From contig JAISHZ010000328.1 of NCBI GenBank assembly GCA_031262285.1, forward strand, positions 1 to 5,513: a DNA stretch of 5,513 bases, in the 5' to 3' direction. How positions within the stretch are numbered: the first letter of the stretch is position 1; every line of letters starts with the position of its first letter. Positions 1-5,486 of this stretch are shown one piece after another. The stretch is from Lachnospiraceae bacterium (GTDB taxonomy: Bacteria; Bacillota_A; Clostridia; Lachnospirales; Lachnospiraceae). Both the position numbers and the translations under genes were made by a program. The notes beneath the pieces are model-generated. The model searched no databases and had not been told where the DNA came from. It saw only the letters and a list, made by a program, of their open reading frames with translations.

Positions 1-810
1 ATTCTAGGCGGTATTTCGGAAGAAACCACCACCGAAGAAAAAATGCAATTGATTGAAAACGCTCTGAATCAAGTGGTGACTGCGGATTGGCTTTCTACCA
101 TATCTCAATCCAGAGATGAAAGCGAGAATGGCAATAGCTATACAAACGCCACGGCTTGGGGAATGTTGATGCAACTTGAAGAGACCATAGCTTCTCTAAC
201 CGGTACGAAAACCATAGTGGAAAATGAAAGTGGTGAAACTGTAACGGGAATACAGGTGCTGAATGCGTTGCTTTCGGTTACAGCCGGTTCAGATGCTCTA
301 ATTGTAGCAGATCGAACGACTCCTCCTGCTACCTATGATGACTTTGAAAATGCATTTGCATATCATTTTAGCCTATACGACGTTTCAAAGGGCAATGTTC
401 ATCAGCTGTTGAGAGTACCTGTGATCTTAGTGATCCCGATCCCGGAAACCCTAGATCTCACCAAACCGATCTATGTACTACATTATCCGGATGGTGCCGC
501 TACGTATGACAAGATTTTGCCGTCAGTCGTGGACGGAGACAAGATAGAAATCCTTGCGGATAGTTTCAGTACCTTCGTTCTGGTGAATGAAAAGGATCAA
601 ACACAAAATAATAATCCCAATTCAAGCAGTAACACAGCTTCGGGTGCACAAGATACTCAAAATGTACCTTCTGTAACGGAGAACAGTCCAAAGACATATG
701 ATGGATCTACAGATTTAGCAACCTATTTCTTCTTCATTAGCTTAGGAGCAGCGGTATGCATCCTCTGGTTTATCGTAGGAGTGGAGATTTACAAACGAAG
801 AAAGCATTAA
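1..810 (+). CDS. C-terminal part of a cell-surface protein with a sortase-like anchor (5' end outside the window)
   Basis: The reading frame is open from base 1, so this is the last 269 residues of a longer protein; the first in-window ATG (43) has no ribosome site and is not the true start. The visible part has a mostly polar region, then a beta-rich segment ending in DSFSTFVLV (about residues 187-195), a pattern common near the end of clostridial secreted repeat proteins. An Asn/Ser/Thr-rich linker follows (about 199-225), then SPKTYD (229-234), a hydrophobic stretch of about 25 residues and the basic tail KRRKH. That order, motif-membrane segment-positive tail, is the layout of an LPXTG-type sorting signal, although Tyr stands where Gly is usual. 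It is probably wall-attached or membrane-anchored by its C-terminus. The function of the missing N-terminal part is unknown. It ends 19 bases before a strong terminator. Confidence 0.8.
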   Translation: MLGGISEETTTEEKMQLIENALNQVVTADWLSTISQSRDESENGNSYTNATAWGMLMQLEETIASLTGTKTIVENESGETVTGIQVLNALLSVTAGSDALIVADRTTPPATYDDFENAFAYHFSLYDVSKGNVHQLLRVPVILVIPIPETLDLTKPIYVLHYPDGAATYDKILPSVVDGDKIEILADSFSTFVLVNEKDQTQNNNPNSSSNTASGAQDTQNVPSVTENSPKTYDGSTDLATYFFFISLGAAVCILWFIVGVEIYKRRKH

Positions 811-828
811 CACGATACGACAAAGTAA

Positions 829-874
829 TAGAGAAGGAGGCTACCTATTCATTAGGTAGCCTCCTTCTCTTTTA
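829..874. terminator. Strong intrinsic terminator, probably bidirectional
   Basis: A 17-bp perfect stem (830-846 with 854-870), extended to 18 bp by 847/853, has a short loop. On the + strand it is followed by TTTTACTTTTT, so it ends the surface-protein gene. On the - strand it lies about 75 bases after the hydrolase stop and is followed by ATTACTTTG. That is a weaker U-run, so shared use by the convergent gene is plausible but not certain. Confidence 0.92.
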
Positions 875-944
875 CTTTTTACAACGACACCCGATTACCA
901 ATGTTATTCTTTGAAGGATCTTTAGCATCTCAAATCCCTGCCTT

Positions 945-1694
945 TTACCCCCGAAGAAAGGTGATAATCTGATTCATTGCTTTGTCTTGATCTGCTCCAA
1001 AGATTCCATGGTCAAGGTTGGGATAAAGCCCCAGATGACAGTTATGTAATTCTTCATGATAGCGCTTAGCGGCGATAGGATTCACCAAGATATCCTGCAT
1101 TCCGTGGATAACCAGTGCCGGTTTTTTGAACGATTTTGTCACTTCATAAATGGGAAGATGCTTGGCAATCCGATAATACTGCCCGCCGACAGAAAGCATT
1201 CCGTCATTGAGTGATACCACATCCGGAATATGCTCGGTGTCATAAGTCGTACCCATGCAGAATCCATTGAGTGCATCGTCTTTTAATGTCGCCGCAGGTG
1301 CGAGCAGCACTAATCGGTGAATCACATCTTCATAAAGACCGGCCAACATTCCTCCTACCACGCCGCCTTGCGAATGTCCCAGTATGGAAATATCAGTTAC
1401 AAACTCAAGTGAGCGGACGTAACGAAGGATAGCAATCCCATCCTCGATTTCGCGTAGTACGTCCATTTCTACAAAGCTACCATCGCTTTTCCCATGACCG
1501 CTAAAATCAAAACGCACGGTAGCGATACCGACCTTTAGCAGAGCTTTGGACAATATGTCAAACAAGTCCCCATCCGCCTCTCCTATATTACCGGCAAATC
1601 CATGAAACATAATAACTGTAGGACACTTTTCTCCCTCCGGGCGATCCATCCTTCCCCGTAAAGTAATCCCTTCTCTTTGAATAGCTACATTCAT
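945..1694 (-). CDS. Alpha/beta hydrolase, feruloyl/cinnamoyl esterase-like
   Basis: The 249-residue protein has a full serine-hydrolase layout. The oxyanion motif HGFAG is at 31-35, the GHGKSDG loop at 66-72, the nucleophile elbow GHSQGG at 106-111 (Ser108), the acid Asp201 in HGMQD, and His229 in LDHG. Length, motif spacing and wording (FDFSGHGKSDG, FVTDI, GHSQGG) resemble the cinnamoyl/feruloyl esterase Est1E of Butyrivibrio and its Lactobacillus relatives, recalled from memory. It is therefore likely to cleave small ester bonds, perhaps hydroxycinnamate esters; the exact substrate cannot be read from sequence. No signal peptide is seen, so it is cytoplasmic. The start is supported by AGGAGG ten bases upstream (1705-1710). 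It is a single gene, convergent with the surface-protein gene and with its own promoter candidate. A general acyl-esterase or peptidase role is the main alternative. Confidence 0.9.
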   Translation of the reverse strand: MNVAIQREGITLRGRMDRPEGEKCPTVIMFHGFAGNIGEADGDLFDILSKALLKVGIATVRFDFSGHGKSDGSFVEMDVLREIEDGIAILRYVRSLEFVTDISILGHSQGGVVGGMLAGLYEDVIHRLVLLAPAATLKDDALNGFCMGTTYDTEHIPDVVSLNDGMLSVGGQYYRIAKHLPIYEVTKSFKKPALVIHGMQDILVNPIAAKRYHEELHNCHLGLYPNLDHGIFGADQDKAMNQIITFLRG

Positions 1695-1786
1695 TTTGCG
1701 CGCTCCTCCTATTGTTTTTATCGTGAAAATTGTTACTGGTGATCAGCAAACACTTGTCACAGTGAGTCTGCATCTTCTCAACAGCA

Positions 1787-1815
1787 ATAGTATACCGAAT
1801 ACCGCAATATGACAA
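1787..1815 (-). promoter_or_regulatory. Candidate sigma-A promoter of the hydrolase gene
   Basis: On the - strand TTGTCA (1815-1810) resembles a -35 box. The -10 could be TATACT (1794-1789, 15-base spacer) or TACTAT (1792-1787, 17-base spacer); neither pairing is ideal. The start codon is about 90 bases downstream, leaving a moderately long leader in which I see no clear riboswitch or attenuator. Confidence 0.4.
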
Positions 1816-1824
1816 TCTCATTTT

Positions 1825-1864
1825 CGTTCGCGATACACTGCCTGTGAATGTACATCGGCGAACG
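1825..1864. repeat. Imperfect inverted repeat between divergent promoters
   Basis: CGTTCGCGAT (1825-1834) pairs with ATCGGCGAACG (1854-1864), with one bulged G and a loop of about 19 bases. It lies between the hydrolase promoter (-) and the + strand promoter at 1927. It could be a regulator-binding palindrome or a remnant of a mobile repeat; no protein or family is recognised. Confidence 0.5.
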
Positions 1865-1880
1865 CGTGAACTGTAACCAA

Positions 1881-1920
1881 TAGCTTGAAATAGCTAGAAA
1901 TAGCTAGAAATATGTAAAAA
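1881..1920 (+). repeat. Tandem 10-bp repeat with phased A-tracts
   Basis: Three near-identical decamers, TAGCTTGAAA, TAGCTAGAAA and TAGCTAGAAA, are followed by a degenerate fourth, TATGTAAAAA. The A-runs end at 1890, 1900, 1910 and 1920, exactly one helical turn apart, and the -35 box of a promoter begins 7 bases further on. Such phasing is known to bend DNA and can act like an upstream activating (UP) element. Confidence 0.75.
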
Positions 1921-1926
1921 TGAATA

Positions 1927-1955
1927 TTGTAATAGTGCTTGCTTTGTGGTATGAT
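1927..1955 (+). promoter_or_regulatory. Sigma-A promoter with extended -10 and no gene behind it
   Basis: TTGTAA (1927-1932), a 17-base spacer and TATGAT (1950-1955), with a TG dinucleotide one base ahead of the -10 (extended -10). A start near 1962 is expected. It is preceded by phased A-tracts. No open reading frame with a ribosome site follows for over 400 bases, so the product would be a short RNA ending at the hairpin at 1996-2037. Confidence 0.5.
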
Positions 1956-1961
1956 TCCGTC

Positions 1962-2040
1962 GTTAAGGCTTTTGTCTTGGCAACATACGAAAGAAAAATC
2001 CCGAGATAGTTCGTTAACGCGAGTTACCTCGGGATTTAAC
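1962..2040 (+). ncRNA. Candidate small non-coding RNA (about 75-80 nt)
   Basis: This is an inferred transcript between the extended -10 promoter at 1927-1955 and the hairpin at 1996-2037. It contains no ATG and no ribosome site. The hairpin has a 10-bp G/C-rich stem, but on this strand only a three-U tail (then AAC), so termination here may be incomplete. No known RNA family is recognised. The call rests only on promoter plus hairpin geometry. Confidence 0.25.
1991..2037. terminator. Hairpin terminator, stronger on the - strand
   Basis: A 10-bp perfect stem AAATCCCGAG (1996-2005) / CTCGGGATTT (2028-2037) has a 22-base loop that includes the palindrome CGTTAACG (2012-2019). Read on the - strand it runs into TTTTTCTTT, a good U-tract, so it can stop transcripts coming leftward from the cyclase gene before they reach the hydrolase promoter. 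On the + strand the U-tract is short. Confidence 0.6.
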
Positions 2041-2109
2041 ATTTATTCGACTAATTCCTGACTTTGAACTTTCATGTGAGGATACTCAATATTATAGAAA
2101 TCAAGAGCG

Positions 2110-2205
2110 GGTTCCTATAATCGATGGACGGCGCAAGGATAGCGCCTTTTATTTGAAGGTTCTTATAATCGATGAGCGGCGTAAGAACAGCGACTTTTAT
2201 GAGAA
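2110..2205 (+). repeat. Two tandem 48-bp units with internal hairpins
   Basis: Unit A (2110-2157) and unit B (2158-2205) are direct copies with no indel. Both share GGTTC, TATAATCGATG, GGCG-AAG-AGCG and CTTTTAT blocks. In unit A, GGCGC (2130-2134) and GCGCC (2142-2146) form a 5-bp stem with a 7-base loop followed by TTTTATTT, which looks like a compact terminator. In unit B the stem has decayed by substitutions. No coding potential is credible. The family is unknown. Confidence 0.8.
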
Positions 2206-2225
2206 ACTGCTTCGCAGCTTCTCAT
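2199..2225. repeat. Stable hairpin overlapping the end of the 48-bp array
   Basis: ATGAGAAACTGC (2199-2210) pairs with GCAGCTTCTCAT (2214-2225), 12 bp with a single mismatch and a TTC loop. No U-tract follows on either strand, so it is not an obvious terminator. It lies between the 48-bp units and the left duplication of the small element. Confidence 0.7.
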
Positions 2226-2253
2226 AAGGCCAATTACAACATAGCAATGGTGA

Positions 2254-2368
2254 ATCAATGTCATTCACTTAAGATTTCAGATGAAACTGTCTACTACGAA
2301 AAGAGGCAAAGAATCAGCTCTCTATTCGGCTTTTCGATGCTTAAAATCCTTAAGTAAATGACATTGAT
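2254..2368. mobile_element. MITE-like element, copy 1 (115 bp), flanked by a 5-bp duplication
   Basis: The ends are terminal inverted repeats: ATCAATGTCATTCACTTAAG on the left, and on the right the complement of ATCAATGTCATTTACTTAAG. That is 19 of 20 matching, and the match continues a few bases inward with one gap. GGTGA stands directly outside both ends (2249-2253 and 2369-2373), as a target-site duplication would. The interior has no transposase and only a shadow reading frame. A second, diverged copy in the same orientation lies at 3132-3240. It is best explained as a non-autonomous element mobilised by an IS transposase elsewhere; the IS family cannot be named from sequence alone. It ends 26 bases from the cyclase stop codon. 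Confidence 0.8.
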
Positions 2369-2394
2369 GGTGAAATGATAGCACAACAGTAATC

Positions 2395-2964
2395 TTATTC
2401 ACACAGGAGCACGGCTCTTACCGGAGAACCATCTGAGCCTCCCAGAGCAAGCGGAAAAGCGCAGAGAATATAATCACCGGGGGTTACGGCTGACAAATGC
2501 AATCCTTCCAAAGGAATAATAGATTTTTGCAGTAACGCAACGTGAATACTCCTAGGCTCTTGCGGATTGCCTACGGTCTGACTCTCCACACCGATTAATT
2601 TGACGTGTGAAAATGTTAACAGATGAACAGCCTCATTGGAAAGCTCGCACGTTCCTTTTAGGATCAGTCTCTCTTGAGAGTGTTGCAAAATATCTTTCAT
2701 CGTTTCTTCATTGATAAGACCGGACACTTCGACCACTGTGCATTTTCCATAAAAAACGGATAAATCCAGCTCATCGATCGACTTACCATCTGCAACAAAA
2801 TGCTTTGGAGCATCAACATGAGTGCCATTGTGCACACACATGGTAATGTTCGTCAGATTGTAGAGATCAGGATCAATTGTTTTAACCCTTTCATACTGAG
2901 GAGGGGTATCGCCGGGAAAAACATGACAGGTAAAAAGTTCTTGTGAAATATCGATTATTTTCAT
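2395..2964 (-). CDS. Cyclase-family metal-dependent hydrolase (kynurenine formamidase-like)
   Basis: The 189-residue protein carries HNGTHVDAPKH at 45-55, the HxGTHxDxPxH metal signature of the cyclase/KynB fold. His141 and Glu153 are spaced 12 apart, like the later metal ligands of bacterial KynB (from memory). The C-terminal GDYILCAFPLALGGSDGSPVRAVL (about 163-186) is typical of the family. Members hydrolyse formamides or cyclic amides such as N-formylkynurenine, but many have other or unknown substrates, and no tryptophan-catabolism gene is nearby. I chose the ATG at 2964 because GGAG lies five bases upstream (2970-2973) and the family normally begins with an IDIS-type strand. A longer frame from 3075 would add 37 unconserved residues without a ribosome site. 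It stands alone, bracketed by two copies of a small repeat element. A structured leader lies upstream, but no convincing promoter was found. Confidence 0.85.
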   Translation of the reverse strand: MKIIDISQELFTCHVFPGDTPPQYERVKTIDPDLYNLTNITMCVHNGTHVDAPKHFVADGKSIDELDLSVFYGKCTVVEVSGLINEETMKDILQHSQERLILKGTCELSNEAVHLLTFSHVKLIGVESQTVGNPQEPRSIHVALLQKSIIPLEGLHLSAVTPGDYILCAFPLALGGSDGSPVRAVLLCE

Positions 2965-3053
2965 ATTGACTCCAATCAAATGTAGCCGCGTATTCGGCTG
3001 TATATAGCAGGGTGTACAAGTATTTTGTGTGAAACGTAAACATCCTCCGTATG

Positions 3054-3123
3054 GTAGCACAGGAAGATCTCTCATGCAACAATAAGAAAAGCGAAGAGCG
3101 TTTTCGCTTTAATCCGGTGCTAC
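3054..3123 (-). promoter_or_regulatory. Structured region upstream of the cyclase gene (leader or attenuator candidate)
   Basis: An outer 7-bp pairing, GTAGCAC (3054-3060) with GTGCTAC (3117-3123), encloses an 8-bp hairpin, AAAGCGAA (3088-3095) with TTCGCTTT (3103-3110). On the - strand the inner hairpin runs into TTCTTATTGTT, a weak U-tract. The region ends about 90 bases before the cyclase start codon. It may be a leader with a terminator-like stem, or the tail of something lost. No known riboswitch or T-box motif is seen. Confidence 0.35.
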
Positions 3124-3131
3124 TATTCACG

Positions 3132-3240
3132 CGCAATGTCATTTACTTAGGACTTCTGATACAAATGTCAACTACGGGAAGCGGCATAGACTCTGACTTT
3201 TATTTGTCGATGCCAAAACCCTTAAGTAAATGGCATTGAT
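3132..3240. mobile_element. MITE-like element, copy 2 (109 bp, diverged)
   Basis: This aligns with the element at 2254-2368 in the same orientation. The first 57 bases after the outermost two match at about 45 positions without a gap, and the right end shares TCGATGC, an A-run and CCTTAAGTAAATG-CATTGAT. Its own ends still form an inverted repeat (CAATGTCATTTACTTA against CAATGCCATTTACTTA). The outermost two left bases are CG rather than AT. The flanks TCACG (3127-3131) and TCATA (3241-3245) share only TCA, so any target duplication has decayed. It lies upstream of the cyclase gene. Confidence 0.72.
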
Positions 3241-3251
3241 TCATACGTTTG

Positions 3252-3285
3252 CGATCTATGTTTACGCTTATCAATGCTCAGAACC
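3252..3285 (+). repeat. Dispersed intergenic repeat, copy A
   Basis: This matches 5411-5445 at 29 of 35 aligned positions with a single gap; the shared blocks are CGATCTA, GTTTAC, ATGC and CAGAACC. It begins 11 bases after the right end of the second MITE-like element and continues into CTGTCCCCTCCTCTGTTC, which is reminiscent of REP-like intergenic palindromes. Confidence 0.65.
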
Positions 3286-3514
3286 AAACTGTCCCCTCCT
3301 CTGTTCGGTTCGTCCGGGATACAATGCATTTGAATATAGAACGGTAGATGTTTGAAAGGTAGCCATAAATGGTAATATATAACAAACAATCAGGCTTGCA
3401 TCAATCATCATTTTGTGATAAATTTTATATATCTGCAACCCACTTCCATTCCGGCGATTCGCCAAGCGTTCCAAACTACTTTTGATAAATAAATTCCCAA
3501 CTCACAAAATCAAG
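3286..3514. other. Non-coding stretch upstream of the recA promoter
   Basis: I see no gene, RNA or clear regulatory structure here. A 67-residue frame on the - strand has no ribosome site and no recognisable motif. Only a weak GGCG-ATT-CGCC stem near 3453-3463 and general A/T richness are visible. Confidence 0.5.
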
Positions 3515-3543
3515 TTGACAAAATCGAACAAGTGTTTTATTCT
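3515..3543 (+). promoter_or_regulatory. recA promoter
   Basis: A perfect -35 TTGACA (3515-3520), a 17-base spacer and TATTCT (3538-3543) give a sigma-A promoter with a start near 3550. The first LexA box fills most of the spacer and the second covers the start site. The position, about 40-70 bases before the recA ATG, is normal for this gene. Confidence 0.88.
3525..3538. promoter_or_regulatory. LexA (DinR-type) SOS box 1, inside the promoter spacer
   Basis: CGAACAAGTGTTTT fits the Gram-positive SOS box pattern CGAAC-N4-GTTYG with seven of the eight core GAAC/GTTC bases. Sitting between -35 and -10, bound LexA would block RNA polymerase. Confidence 0.7.
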
Positions 3544-3550
3544 GTGAAAA

Positions 3551-3564
3551 AGAACATTTGTTCC
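3551..3564. promoter_or_regulatory. LexA (DinR-type) SOS box 2, at the transcription start
   Basis: AGAACATTTGTTCC contains the intact core GAAC-ATTT-GTTC, the stronger of the two boxes. It lies 26 bases from box 1 and directly over the predicted start of recA transcription, which suggests tight LexA control and possible cooperative binding. Confidence 0.88.
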
Positions 3565-3583
3565 CGAAAAGGAGAACCTAAAC

Positions 3584-4798
3584 ATGGAAAAAGAAGAAAA
3601 GCTCAAAGCGCTAGAAGCGGCATTAACACAGATTGAAAAACAATATGGCAGAGGAACCGTCATGAAACTGGGAGATCCTTCGGCGCGAATGAATGTTGAA
3701 ACCATTCCGACCGGTTCACTGAGCCTTGATATAGCGCTCGGACTTGGAGGTATCCCACGCGGGAGAGTCGTGGAGATTTACGGACCGGAATCTAGCGGTA
3801 AGACCACCGTTACTTTACATATGATCGCAGAAGTACAAAAGAGAGGCGGAATTGCAGGATTTATCGACGCAGAGCACGCACTGGATCCCGTCTATGCTAA
3901 GAATATCGGTGTCGATATCGACAATTTATATATATCGCAGCCTGACAGCGGAGAACAGGCATTGGAAATCACGGAGACCATGGTGCGATCCGGAGCAATC
4001 GATATCGTCGTGGTCGATTCCGTAGCCGCACTAGTACCCAAAGCCGAGATTGAAGGAGATATGGGAGACAGCCATGTGGGACTTCAAGCGCGGTTGATGT
4101 CTCAAGCATTGCGCAAATTAACCTCTGTTATCAGTAAATCCAACTGTACTGTTATTTTTATCAACCAGTTGCGCGAAAAAGTTGGAGTGATGTATGGGAA
4201 CCCGGAGACGACGACCGGCGGAAGAGCTTTGAAATTTTATGCCTCTGTTCGATTGGATGTACGTAAGATCGAAGTTCTGAAGCAAGGCGGTGAGATGATT
4301 GGTAACCGTACACGTGTAAAGGTCGTTAAGAACAAGATAGCGCCGCCTTTTAAAGAAGCGGAATTTGACATCGTTTTTGGAGAAGGGATATCAAGAGTAG
4401 GAGACATTCTCGACCTTGCCGCGGGGATTGACGTCATCATGAAATCCGGTGCATGGTATGCTTATAATGGAACGAAGATCGGACAAGGCAGAGAGAATGC
4501 AAAGCAATATTTAAGAGATCATCCGGATATTATGGCAGATGTTGAGCACAAAGTAAGAACACATTACCATTTCGATGAAGCAACCACGACGCAGTCCAAA
4601 GAAGATAAACAAGGCGAATCCTCCAAATCTTCCAAGAAAACAACGGAAAAAGCCACTACCAAATCCTCAAGCAAGAATACGGACAGTAAGAAAGATCAGT
4701 CTGCTGCTTCACTGAAAGAAACGCGTGCGGATGATATACAGATAGGAGCAAAGGATGATAGTATTGGAGATATCGAAGGGATTAAACTCGCGGAATAA
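3584..4798 (+). CDS. recA: Recombinase A with a long Lys/Ser-rich and acidic tail
   Basis: RecA polymerises on single-stranded DNA, drives homologous strand exchange using ATP, and triggers LexA self-cleavage in the SOS response. All core features are present: Walker [10 protein letters not shown] (67-75, Lys73), catalytic Glu97 in [10 protein letters not shown], Walker B IVVVDS (141-146), loop L1 around EIEGDMGD (155-162), Gln195 in INQLR, and loop L2 with [12 protein letters not shown] (202-213). Tyr204 replaces the Phe203 of E. coli. At 404 residues it is about 50 longer than E. coli RecA (353). The excess is a low-complexity tail, basic and Ser/Thr-rich at about 338-373, then acidic to the end. 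The start has AAAGGAG nine bases upstream (3568-3574). It is controlled by two LexA boxes, and its 3' end overlaps recX by 44 bases. Confidence 0.98.
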   Translation: MEKEEKLKALEAALTQIEKQYGRGTVMKLGDPSARMNVETIPTGSLSLDIALGLGGIPRGRVVEIYGPESSGKTTVTLHMIAEVQKRGGIAGFIDAEHALDPVYAKNIGVDIDNLYISQPDSGEQALEITETMVRSGAIDIVVVDSVAALVPKAEIEGDMGDSHVGLQARLMSQALRKLTSVISKSNCTVIFINQLREKVGVMYGNPETTTGGRALKFYASVRLDVRKIEVLKQGGEMIGNRTRVKVVKNKIAPPFKEAEFDIVFGEGISRVGDILDLAAGIDVIMKSGAWYAYNGTKIGQGRENAKQYLRDHPDIMADVEHKVRTHYHFDEATTTQSKEDKQGESSKSSKKTTEKATTKSSSKNTDSKKDQSAASLKETRADDIQIGAKDDSIGDIEGIKLAE

Positions 4799-5372
4799 AG
4801 TACTGTTTGACAATGACATGACACTTTCTCTTTATGACAAAGATATCCGACGCTTTTCCATTGTCAAAGGAGCTGAGATAACAGACGAGGATTACCATAT
4901 CCTAACGCAAGAAGTCTTGCTCAAACGCGCGAAGATTCGTTCCCTAAACCTTCTAAAATCTCGCGACTACACCACCAAGGAGTTAAGCGACAAACTCCAC
5001 CAAGGAGGATACCCGCCGTTTCTTGTGGAAGCAGCACTTGCGTATGTAGCTTCCTATGGCTACCTTGACGACCTACGTTATGCCACGCGATACATTGAAA
5101 GTGCAAGAACCTCCAAAAGCCGCAAACAAATCAATCAAGAGCTATACAAGAAAGGCATCACAAAAGACGTAACCCAGGAAATATGGGATCAAAACACCCA
5201 ACAAAACCAAGAAACAGACGAAGAAGAACTCATACGCAACTTACTACAAAAGAAAAATTACCTCCCCGATAGCGCCACAGAAAAAGATCGCAGGAAAATC
5301 TTCGCCATGTTACAACGAAAAGGATTTTCCTACACACAAATCGTAAACGCATTACGCTTCCCTTTTGAGTAG
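4755..5372 (+). CDS. recX: Regulatory protein RecX
   Basis: RecX binds RecA filaments and modulates their growth and ATPase/recombinase activity in the cytoplasm. The 205-residue protein begins with the short beta region typical of Firmicute RecX ([22 protein letters not shown], with minor variation from usual wording), then helical repeats. Landmarks are [13 protein letters not shown] (69-81), GYLDDLRYA (102-110), [14 protein letters not shown] (122-135) and a final repeat ending in [11 protein letters not shown] (186-196). The length is normal. I chose ATG 4755, inside recA, because AGGAG lies six bases upstream (4744-4748) and the N-terminal strand would be cut by the next ATG at 4818, which has no ribosome site. 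The 44-base overlap with recA implies co-transcription, SOS induction and probable translational coupling. No clear terminator follows in the window. Confidence 0.94.
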   Translation: MIVLEISKGLNSRNKVLFDNDMTLSLYDKDIRRFSIVKGAEITDEDYHILTQEVLLKRAKIRSLNLLKSRDYTTKELSDKLHQGGYPPFLVEAALAYVASYGYLDDLRYATRYIESARTSKSRKQINQELYKKGITKDVTQEIWDQNTQQNQETDEEELIRNLLQKKNYLPDSATEKDRRKIFAMLQRKGFSYTQIVNALRFPFE

Positions 5373-5410
5373 CCGTTGCTTCTTATAAGTGTTACCATTT
5401 ACGCGTTAAC

Positions 5411-5445
5411 CGATCTACGTTTACAATTAATCGATGCACAGAACC
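5411..5445 (+). repeat. Dispersed intergenic repeat, copy B
   Basis: This is the second copy of the repeat at 3252-3285, in the same orientation, 39 bases after the recX stop. The two copies therefore bracket the recA-recX unit. The preceding bases (TTTACGCGTTAAC here, TCATACGTTTG at copy A) also look related, so homology may extend a little to the left. Confidence 0.65.
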
Positions 5446-5486
5446 GTGCAGAGCCGTGGGGAGTTTTGGGTGTTATACGTTCTGTG
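5437..5486. repeat. Inverted repeat (REP-like palindrome) at the right edge
   Basis: CACAGAAC (5437-5444) and GTTCTGTG (5479-5486) are perfect 8-bp inverted arms 34 bases apart; a small competing stem TGCAC/GTGCA (5435-5439 with 5446-5450) is nested at the left arm. It overlaps the end of repeat copy B. There is no strong U-tract, so I do not call it a terminator. Confidence 0.5.

Noticed and set aside
1881..1920. CRISPR-like short repeats
   Set aside because: The decamers are directly adjacent with no spacers, and far too short for CRISPR repeats.
1818..2042. 74-residue - strand reading frame
   Set aside because: It begins in the terminator hairpin, has no ribosome site, and crosses the decamer repeat and the palindrome.
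2172..2357. 61-residue + strand reading frame
   Set aside because: It starts inside the 48-bp repeat, runs through a hairpin and most of the MITE-like element, has no ribosome site and resembles no protein.
2965..3075. Upstream start for the cyclase protein (226 residues)
   Set aside because: The extra 37 residues are unlike the family, the ATG at 3075 has no ribosome site, and the ATG at 2964 has a good one.
3162..3167. TTGACA on the - strand inside MITE-like copy 2 as the -35 of a cyclase promoter
   Set aside because: No acceptable -10 hexamer occurs 16-18 bases downstream, and copy 1 lacks the hexamer.
2260..3195. Possible shared peptide in the two MITE-like copies (CHSLKISD... against CHLLRTSD...)
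   Set aside because: Copy 2 has a stop codon soon after the shared part, substitutions are not concentrated at third codon positions, and the similarity is explained by DNA-level relatedness.
3051..3239. 62-residue + strand reading frame
   Set aside because: It is a shadow over the leader structure and MITE-like copy 2, with no ribosome site.
3271..3474. 67-residue - strand reading frame upstream of recA
   Set aside because: There is no ribosome site and no recognisable motif, and its end lies in the dispersed repeat.
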